Positions 58,399 through 64,000 of a DNA stretch of 64,000 nt are shown piece after piece. The position numbers were made by a program, and so were the translations under genes. The stretch is from Paenibacillus_S vulneris (lineage in GTDB: Bacteria > Bacillota > Bacilli > Paenibacillales > NBRC-103111): positions 124,001 to 188,000 of the forward strand of contig NZ_BAABJG010000029.1 of assembly GCF_039543185.1 (NCBI RefSeq), given 5' to 3'. The notes under the pieces were generated by a model. It was not told the origin of the DNA and did no database searches. It saw only the letters and a list, made by a program, of their open reading frames with translations. Numbering within the stretch: the first letter of the stretch is position 1; each line of letters opens with the position of its first letter.

Positions 58399-59679
58399 AT
58401 GGAGCATCAAGCGATTTTGGCCATTGCCATCTTTTTAATCATTTATGCACTGATTATTTCTGAGAAAATTCATCGCACCATCCTCGCTATTCTAGGCGCC
58501 GTTCTGATGATCGTCCTGGGCATCGTGAATCAAGAGACGGCCATACATCATATCGATTTCAACACGATCGGCTTGCTCGTAGGCATGATGATTATCGTAG
58601 GGATAACGGCGGAGACCGGACTCTTCAAATATGTTGCCCTGAAGGCGGCCAAGCTGGCCAAAGGAAAGCCGACCCGAATTTTGATAGCCCTGGTAGCTCT
58701 GACAGCCGGGGGCTCCGCATTTCTGGATAATGTGACGACCGTCCTGCTCATGGTTCCGGTCACTTTAAGCATCACAAGGCAGCTTAGAATCAACCCGATC
58801 CCGTTTTTGTTCACACAAATTATTGCATCAAATGTGGGGGGGACGGCCACTCTAATCGGCGACCCACCGAACATCATGATCGGCAGCGCAGTCAAGGAAC
58901 TGACGTTTATGGAATTTATCTATAACCTGACGCCGATTGCCGTTATTATTATGCTGGTGTATACACCTATATTTCTCTTGATGTTCCGTAAACAGATACA
59001 GTCGACTCCCGAGCTCCAGCAGAGCATTATGGAAATGGATGAAAACTCGATGATCACCGACAGCAGATTGCTGAGGAAGTGTCTGATTGTCCTTGGAGTT
59101 ACGATCCTTGGCTTCTTCCTTCACCAAACGCTTCATATGGAATCGGCAACGGTTGCGCTGGCAGGTGCGTTTCTTCTCCTGCTTCTGACGGGAGAACGGA
59201 TGCTGGAAAAAGCGTTTCACAGCGTGGAATGGGTTACGTTATTTTTCTTCGTGGGGTTGTTCGTTCTCGTCGCGGGCCTGGTAGAAACCGGAGTTATCGC
59301 TATGCTGGCTAAGAAGGCGGTTGAGATTACCGGGGGGGACCTGTTTGCCTCGTCCATGCTCATCCTGTGGCTTAGTGCGATAGCCTCTGCCTTTCTCGAC
59401 AATATCCCGTTCGTAGCTACGATGATTCCTATGATTCAGGAGATGGGGACGATGGGTGTCGATAACCTCGAGCCGTTATGGTGGAGTCTCGCTTTGGGCG
59501 CTTGCCTGGGCGGCAACGGAACGCTGATCGGGGCCAGCGCGAATCTGGTCGTCGCCGGGTTGGCCAGCAAGGAAGGGTATCCTATTACCTTCATGAAATA
59601 TTTGAAATACGGATTTCCTTTAATGATATTATCCATCGTGTTATCCAGCGCGTACATTTACTTGAGGTACTTACTATGA
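58399..59679 (+). CDS. ArsB/NhaD-family anion or Na+/H+ permease (SLC13-like)
   Basis: A 426-residue carrier with about eleven helices, made of two inverted halves each containing the ion-transporter hairpin: FLDNVTTVLLMVPVTLSIT and FLDNIPFVATMIPMIQEM, plus the paired NVGGTATLIGDPPNIMIG and CLGGNGTLIGASANLVVAG loops. This is the layout of the ArsB/NhaD and citrate/SLC13 groups; substrate may be arsenite, sodium/proton or a dicarboxylate, and no arsenic genes are near. Start is ATG 58399 after AAAGAGGAGGAAG. Confidence 0.9.
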   Translation: MEHQAILAIAIFLIIYALIISEKIHRTILAILGAVLMIVLGIVNQETAIHHIDFNTIGLLVGMMIIVGITAETGLFKYVALKAAKLAKGKPTRILIALVALTAGGSAFLDNVTTVLLMVPVTLSITRQLRINPIPFLFTQIIASNVGGTATLIGDPPNIMIGSAVKELTFMEFIYNLTPIAVIIMLVYTPIFLLMFRKQIQSTPELQQSIMEMDENSMITDSRLLRKCLIVLGVTILGFFLHQTLHMESATVALAGAFLLLLLTGERMLEKAFHSVEWVTLFFFVGLFVLVAGLVETGVIAMLAKKAVEITGGDLFASSMLILWLSAIASAFLDNIPFVATMIPMIQEMGTMGVDNLEPLWWSLALGACLGGNGTLIGASANLVVAGLASKEGYPITFMKYLKYGFPLMILSIVLSSAYIYLRYLL

Positions 59680-59699
59680 ACGAGGGCAGGTGAGGAAGG

Positions 59700-59981
59700 A
59701 TGAAGCTGACTTACACCTATGATGAGCAAAATATCGAGCTTAGTGAAACGGCCAATGGGCAAGATGTGGAATTCCGTATTCGAGTCATCGGAGGCGGATC
59801 GATAGAGGAGCAGCTGAAGGCGGTCCAGAACGGGTTTGAGCATAATGAAGTATTGACCGACGTGTTTTTCTATGCATTCAAGAATCAAGCGTATCAGTTT
59901 ATTGTGAGACATGATTTTTATACCGACTTTATTTTATCCTTGATGAAGCACCGAGTCCTTCAAAGGGTGGAGTGGAAGTAA
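59700..59981 (+). CDS. Hypothetical protein
   Basis: A 93-residue soluble protein starting at ATG 59700 with GTGAGGAAGG directly in front. The N-terminal half looks like beta strands (KLTYTYDEQNIELSE, VEFRIRVIGGG), the rest helical (FFYAFKNQAYQFIVRHDFYTDFILSLMKH). No family recognised. It follows the permease gene by 20 bases and may be co-transcribed. A terminator lies at 59988. Confidence 0.6.
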   Translation: MKLTYTYDEQNIELSETANGQDVEFRIRVIGGGSIEEQLKAVQNGFEHNEVLTDVFFYAFKNQAYQFIVRHDFYTDFILSLMKHRVLQRVEWK

Positions 59982-59987
59982 GGGAAG

Positions 59988-60018
59988 GAGACCGTCCGGA
60001 AGCACCGGGCGGTCTTTT
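59988..60018. terminator. Terminator between convergent operons
   Basis: GACCGTCC and GGGCGGTC stem around a 9-base loop, followed by TTTT; placed between the hypothetical gene and the ABC exporter operon. Confidence 0.75.
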
Positions 60019-60032
60019 GCTGTGCAGATTTA

Positions 60033-61772
60033 TCATTCGGCGTCCTGACAAAGCTTTCGAAACGTTCCGTTCCGCTCAATCAGCTCCTCCCAGGTGCCGG
60101 CTTCCGCCAAGGCGCCGTCTTGAAGGACAACAATTTGGTCCGACAGCTTGGCGGCCGACAGGCGATGCGTGATAAAAATAACCGTGGAGTCTTTGAGAAC
60201 TGCGGTTAAACGGCTCAGAAGCCGCTGTTCCGTTCCCAAATCCAATGCGGAGGTAGATTCATCGAGAATCAGAATGGCCGGTTTTCGCAGCAGGGCACGG
60301 GCAATACCGATTCGCTGACGCTCTCCTCCGGATAAGGAGAAGCCCTGCTCGCCTACCTGGGTGTTCAGGCCATCCGGCAGAACGGCCAGCCAATCGCCCA
60401 GCTCGGCGAGCTCGACGGCTTCCCGGACTTGATCGGGAGAAGCGTTCTCGCAGCCGTACACGATGTTATCCAGAATCGTGCCGCTTCGGAGCGAGGCGTC
60501 TTGGGTTACGCAGAGCAGATGCCGGCGCAGCCAATCCTTGTCCAGCTCGTCCGTCAGGACGCCCCCGATACGCAGCGTTCCTGCGGCAGGCTCGGCAAGG
60601 CCGAGCAGCAGATCGGCTAAAGTCGATTTACCGGACCCGCGATGTCCCGCAATGGAAACCACCGAGCCGGAAGGAATATGGAGGCTGATGCCCCGCAAGA
60701 CAGGGCGCTCTCCGTAGGAATAAGAAAGCTGCTCGGCCCGAATAGAGAAATCACTGACAGGCGCAGCGCAGGTATTTGCTTGTTCCGGGAGGGAGAAGGC
60801 TATTTCGGCAACCCGGTCCGCAGCTGACGCTGCTTTTTTGCCGATGACATAAGTGTCCAGCAAAGTGATGGCAAACGGGCGTATCCAATTGTACACAGCA
60901 ATGAAAGCAACGAGAGAACCAAGCGTAATTTCACCTTGAATGACGGCTCTTCCACCCCCGTAGTACATGACCACAAGGAAGAGGGAGGAAAGGAACATGT
61001 TGAACAGCTGCGCCAGATGCTCGTAGAGCATGGTGCGGTTCGTATGACTCCATTCCTCCTGTAAGCAGGAGGCGACGGTACCGAGCGCCTTGGCCTCAAT
61101 TCCGGCCGACTTAATGAAATGTGCGCCGGTGATGATTTCTCTCATAGATTCAGTTAAGCGGGATGTTTGCTTTGCTGCATCGGCGGTTTTCTGTTTGATA
61201 TGCTGCCCGATCCGGGTTACCAGCACCGCATGGCCGATCCAGAGGATGAGGATGATAAGAGCCAGCTTCCAGTAAAGGTACAGCATGACGGCGGCCCCGG
61301 CCGATATGCTGGCCGTTAATAAGCACATCCATAGGAAGCTGCCTGAGACAAAGTTGGTTATGCTCTGCGTATCATCCAGGCTACGGGTAATAAGATCGCC
61401 ATGCGACTGCCAGCGAAGCCAGGACAGCGGCTGATGCTGAAGGCCGTTGAACAAATCGGCGCGCCCCAGACCGGCCAGGCGCAGCAGCGCTTTGTCGGCG
61501 AACACCTCAAGCACGATCATGGCGCTGCCAACGATAGGTACCAGAGCAATGCCCATGCTGACCCACAGCAGCAGATTCCAGTCCCTTTGGGGGAGCAATT
61601 GCTCCAGCACATACTTGGTCATGACCGGAGGGACGAGAAATAAAAGGCTTCGGACGACGACGTTACCTAGATTAAGGGCCAGCATCCACCGGTGAGAGTA
61701 GAGCTGCCGTCGAAGATAGGTCCGAATCGCTCTGCGTTTGTTGTCGGTTAGTAGGACTTGCATATCAGACAT
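60033..61772 (-). CDS. ABC exporter, fused permease/ATPase (second of pair)
   Basis: A 579-residue half-transporter: type IV exporter membrane domain (six helices, about residues 25-310) followed by an ATPase domain with Walker A GHRGSGKSTLADLLLG, signature LSGGERQRIGIARALL, Walker B ILILDESTSALD and H-loop FITHRLS. Start is ATG 61772 after GAGGTG; it lies within the last 8 bases of the partner gene, so the two are translationally coupled and should form a heterodimer, like the Bacillus YheI/YheH or BmrC/BmrD type. Note the histidine in Walker A (GHRGSGKST), unusual but outside the catalytic lysine. Confidence 0.92.
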   Translation of the reverse strand: MSDMQVLLTDNKRRAIRTYLRRQLYSHRWMLALNLGNVVVRSLLFLVPPVMTKYVLEQLLPQRDWNLLLWVSMGIALVPIVGSAMIVLEVFADKALLRLAGLGRADLFNGLQHQPLSWLRWQSHGDLITRSLDDTQSITNFVSGSFLWMCLLTASISAGAAVMLYLYWKLALIILILWIGHAVLVTRIGQHIKQKTADAAKQTSRLTESMREIITGAHFIKSAGIEAKALGTVASCLQEEWSHTNRTMLYEHLAQLFNMFLSSLFLVVMYYGGGRAVIQGEITLGSLVAFIAVYNWIRPFAITLLDTYVIGKKAASAADRVAEIAFSLPEQANTCAAPVSDFSIRAEQLSYSYGERPVLRGISLHIPSGSVVSIAGHRGSGKSTLADLLLGLAEPAAGTLRIGGVLTDELDKDWLRRHLLCVTQDASLRSGTILDNIVYGCENASPDQVREAVELAELGDWLAVLPDGLNTQVGEQGFSLSGGERQRIGIARALLRKPAILILDESTSALDLGTEQRLLSRLTAVLKDSTVIFITHRLSAAKLSDQIVVLQDGALAEAGTWEELIERNGTFRKLCQDAE

Positions 61773-63555
61773 AGGAAAGGTCACCTCGTTCCTTGGCGGC
61801 ATCCTGCGTTTCCCGCAATACCTCCTGCCGCTGCTCGCTGTACCATAGCCGGGCATATACGCCGTCTTGATCTGTGAGCAGCTCGTTATGAGTCCCCGCT
61901 TGCACGAGCCGGCCCTGATCGATGACAAAGATACGATCCGCCAGCTGCGCTCCCCTCAGGCGATGAGTTACGCTGATGCGTGTGATACCCCGCATATGCC
62001 GTTCCAGCGATTGCAGCACCATGGCTTCGCTCGTCTGGTCGAGGGAAGAGGTGGCCTCGTCAAGCAGCAGCAGGTCGGGCTTCTTCAGCAAAATGCGGAT
62101 CAAACCGACCAGCTGCCGCTGTCCGCCGGATAGCTGGAAGCTGCCATCTCCGACAACAGTGTTATAGCCGTCGGGAAGCATCGCCGCGATATCTTCGGCG
62201 TCCAGCGCTTGCATCCATGTCCTGACCTCTGCTTGATCCGCCTGCCTGAGCAGTGTCAGGTTGTTCAGCAGCGTGTCGCGGAACAGAACCGGCTCCTGCG
62301 TCATATAACCGGTCCTACTCCTAAGCTGCGTAGCATCGAGCTCGTTCAGCGGGATGTTACCGAACCGTATCTCTCCCTCGGTCGGCTCCTGAAGCCTGGT
62401 GAGCAGCTTGAGCAGCGTGCTCTTGCCGGCTCCGCTCGGCCCGACAATAGCGATATGCTCGCCCGGCTGGATCGTGAAGGAAACGCCGCTCAGGCTTGCG
62501 CCTCGATCCGTCCGTACCGTTACATTATGAAAGGAGATCGGCAACCCCCGGTAATCTGGCAGCTGACGGAGCCCGTTCCTCTTCCCTGGCTCGACAGGGA
62601 GCTCCACATATTCCAGCAGCCCCTGCACACGGAGACGGATATCTGCGAAGACGACGAACAAGCCGAAGAACGTCCGTACCGGGGCATTGAGGGCCGGGAT
62701 AAACGCAATGACGGTCATCAGCTGACCGAAGGTTACCGTCCCCATCATGACCTGCCAGCCGACGAACATGAAGACGAGCGCAGGAGCCAGCGCATCGGGG
62801 ATTCGTTGGAGGCCCTTGTAGGTCGCATTGACGATCCCTTCTTGCTGGGATAGCTCGGCCCAGCGCTGCTGTTCTGAATGAAACTGGCGGTATTCGTGCT
62901 TCTCGGTTCCGAATATTTTGATTTGCTTGATGGACTCTAATCGTTCCAGCAGGCTTTGCCGCAGGACGGCGTTGTGCACCATAAACTGCTTTCGGGACTG
63001 GGTCCGCCGCTTAGCGAAGAAGTAGACCGGCAGGAACAATACGATATAACAGAGGATGATCATGACGGTGATAGGCCAATAGATGTTTGAAATGATGATC
63101 GCAGCGGTGCAGGCAAGCAGCCATTCCTGAACGAACCCGGGCAAGGTAAACAGCCCGAATTTCTGAATTGTTCGGATGTCCTGGATGCATCTCTGCAGCA
63201 TTTCGCCCCTGGGAGTCCGGGTGAAGAAATCGGCCGACGTATTCAAGATAGCGGCTAAAGCATCATGGATCCATTCGTAGGTCAGCCTGATCATAACCTT
63301 GGTCGAAACATACTTCCGTAGTACCGAGAGCAGCTCGGTTAGCAGCAGGGAGGCGAGCAGGAGAGCTGTCAGCCTTAGAAGCCCCGGGCTCTGCTGCTTC
63401 GTGAGCTCATCAATGACCTGTCCTATATAGACGGGAGTCAGTGCGCTGCATATCGCAACCGCTAGCGTCAGAAGCGATACGAGCAGGAGAGCTCCCTTGG
63501 CACGGAGCAGCTGCTTGGTAAAAAAAGTAATCCATTCCGGAAAACGAGCTATAAT
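61765..63555 (-). CDS. ABC exporter, fused permease/ATPase (first of pair), start uncertain
   Basis: A half-transporter of about 596 residues if read from 63555. Membrane helices appear right from the start (WITFFTKQLLRAKGALLLVS, LLRLTALLLASLLLTELLSVL), so the first ATG in frame, 63294, would delete two helices. No ATG, GTG or TTG occurs in frame between the stop at 63594-63592 and 63294. ATT 63555, nine bases after GGGAG, is the best in-frame candidate; otherwise a frameshift near the A7 tract (63520-63526) links this frame to ATG 63571. ATPase motifs are intact: GPSGAGKSTLLKLL, LSGGQRQLVGLIRILL, LLLLDEATSSLD and SVTHRL. Confidence 0.85.
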   Translation of the reverse strand: MIARFPEWITFFTKQLLRAKGALLLVSLLTLAVAICSALTPVYIGQVIDELTKQQSPGLLRLTALLLASLLLTELLSVLRKYVSTKVMIRLTYEWIHDALAAILNTSADFFTRTPRGEMLQRCIQDIRTIQKFGLFTLPGFVQEWLLACTAAIIISNIYWPITVMIILCYIVLFLPVYFFAKRRTQSRKQFMVHNAVLRQSLLERLESIKQIKIFGTEKHEYRQFHSEQQRWAELSQQEGIVNATYKGLQRIPDALAPALVFMFVGWQVMMGTVTFGQLMTVIAFIPALNAPVRTFFGLFVVFADIRLRVQGLLEYVELPVEPGKRNGLRQLPDYRGLPISFHNVTVRTDRGASLSGVSFTIQPGEHIAIVGPSGAGKSTLLKLLTRLQEPTEGEIRFGNIPLNELDATQLRSRTGYMTQEPVLFRDTLLNNLTLLRQADQAEVRTWMQALDAEDIAAMLPDGYNTVVGDGSFQLSGGQRQLVGLIRILLKKPDLLLLDEATSSLDQTSEAMVLQSLERHMRGITRISVTHRLRGAQLADRIFVIDQGRLVQAGTHNELLTDQDGVYARLWYSEQRQEVLRETQDAAKERGDLSYV

Positions 63556-63591
63556 TAGTATCCACTCCCATTTATTTGAAATGACATTATC

Positions 63592-63759
63592 TTATCAGGG
63601 CTTCTTCAGAAGGGGCAAACTTTAAAAACAAGTGTTCGTACAAAAAGGGAAATGGAGCTCATCAATAGGGATGGCGGATGCGGGGATTTTCAGAAAATGA
63701 AAGCTCTTATTTTCTCCTGTTCGCTTATTTTTTCTAGAAATGCGAACAAAAGCATGCTA
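63592..63759. other. Intergenic region without a supported gene
   Basis: Separates the ABC exporter operon from the stalk-domain gene. It contains the inverted repeat GTTCGC...GCGAAC (63719-63745) and no reading frame with a ribosome site. Confidence 0.45.
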
Positions 63760-63802
63760 AAAAGCCCCCAAATGCAGGCTTGCAGGCCGCAATGGAGGCT
63801 TA
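63760..63802 (-). terminator. Terminator of the stalk-domain gene
   Basis: On the minus strand AAGCCTCC and GGGGGCTT pair across a GC-rich loop and are followed by TTTTAGC. Confidence 0.55.
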
Positions 63803-63827
63803 AATTTTTATGGAGCGAAGCCACTTA

Positions 63828-64000
63828 TTAATAGCTCATCTTAACGGTACGTGTTGCATCGATATAGTCTACTTTGGCACCCAATACTTCGGCAAGGAGC
63901 CGGACGGGTACCATCGTATTTTCGCCGATCAGACGGGCCGGCGTGTCCGTTTGCTTCAGCTGCCCATTCACTTCATAGGCGTTTTGGGTTGTATACAGCG
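63828..64000 (-). CDS. Copper amine oxidase N-terminal-like (stalk) domain protein, C-terminal part
   Basis: The last 57 residues of a protein whose gene continues beyond the window. The pattern GENTMVPVRLLAEVLGAKVDYIDATRTVKMSY is the C-terminal half of the copper amine oxidase N-terminal domain, an extracellular module very common in Paenibacillus surface proteins and hydrolases, with no catalytic role of its own. The rest of the protein, and so its function, cannot be seen. Confidence 0.8.
   Translation of the reverse strand, partial: LYTTQNAYEVNGQLKQTDTPARLIGENTMVPVRLLAEVLGAKVDYIDATRTVKMSY

Noticed and set aside
63600..63760. LexA-like site near GTGTTCG and the GTTCGC/GCGAAC inverted repeat
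   Set aside because: The best match to CGAAC-N4-GTTCG has two mismatches in one arm and is not placed before a damage-response gene.
1..64000. CRISPR arrays, tRNA or rRNA genes, prophage or transposase genes
   Set aside because: No regularly spaced repeats, cloverleaf-like or conserved rRNA sequence, and no integrase, transposase or phage structural frame was seen on either strand.

Overview
The window looks like a chromosomal segment of a Paenibacillus-type endospore former (Bacillota, Bacillales). Base composition is moderate, and genes have strong AGGAGG-like ribosome sites with frequent TTG and GTG starts. Lipoprotein solute-binding proteins, CUT1 ABC systems without their own ATPase, a YheC/YheD spore-coat-associated ATP-grasp protein, a YitT membrane protein, ECF sigma/anti-sigma pairs and a LiaH-like PspA all fit that group. 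I see no rRNA, tRNA, CRISPR array, phage or complete insertion sequence.

Layout. 1-5999: end of an iron-siderophore-type binding protein, a complete polar amino acid ABC transporter, an orphan family-1 binding protein, and a divergent AraC regulator / SRPBCC pair. 6000-13400: a repeat-rich region holding a chemoreceptor with a SigD-type promoter, a gluconate permease, and three copies of an imperfect palindromic element. The middle copy is a chimera that carries a duplicated 3' end of the permease on its left and a duplicated small gene on its right; a broken Cache-HAMP gene lies nearby. 13400-20150: a double P-loop protein, then a GntR-controlled operon (binding protein, two permeases, PLP trans-sulfuration enzyme) with a clear promoter and operator. 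20300-29800: two regulator/MFS pairs (AraC and ArsR), adjacent secreted M14 peptidase and cell-wall amidase genes sharing a C-terminal module, and an ECF sigma factor coupled to a membrane-anchored propeller protein. 29850-34020: YheC/D gene and, divergently, a three-gene operon encoding an adenylate-forming enzyme plus SbnA- and SbnB-like enzymes for L-2,3-diaminopropionate. 34200-46810: YitT, pectinesterase, PerM/AI-2E family protein, a MalT-like regulator, a pectate-lyase-like protein, a second ECF sigma/anti-sigma pair and an oxalate decarboxylase. 47000-49700: short-chain dehydrogenase, ThuA-like protein, PspC and PspA. 50000-57810: a GntR-controlled catabolic operon (HpaB-type monooxygenase, flavin-binding protein, nitrilase-family amidase, DUF2848 hydrolase, cupin, TRAP transporter). 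57900-64000: a 54-residue gene, an ArsB/NhaD-type permease, a small unknown gene, a two-gene ABC exporter and the end of a copper-amine-oxidase-like stalk protein.

The strongest candidates for new biology are the HpaB-TRAP operon with its shared ATGTATACAT-type operator and perfect cre box, the free-standing diaminopropionate operon, and the palindromic repeat family, whose copies show compensatory changes in the stem and appear to have recombined with each other.
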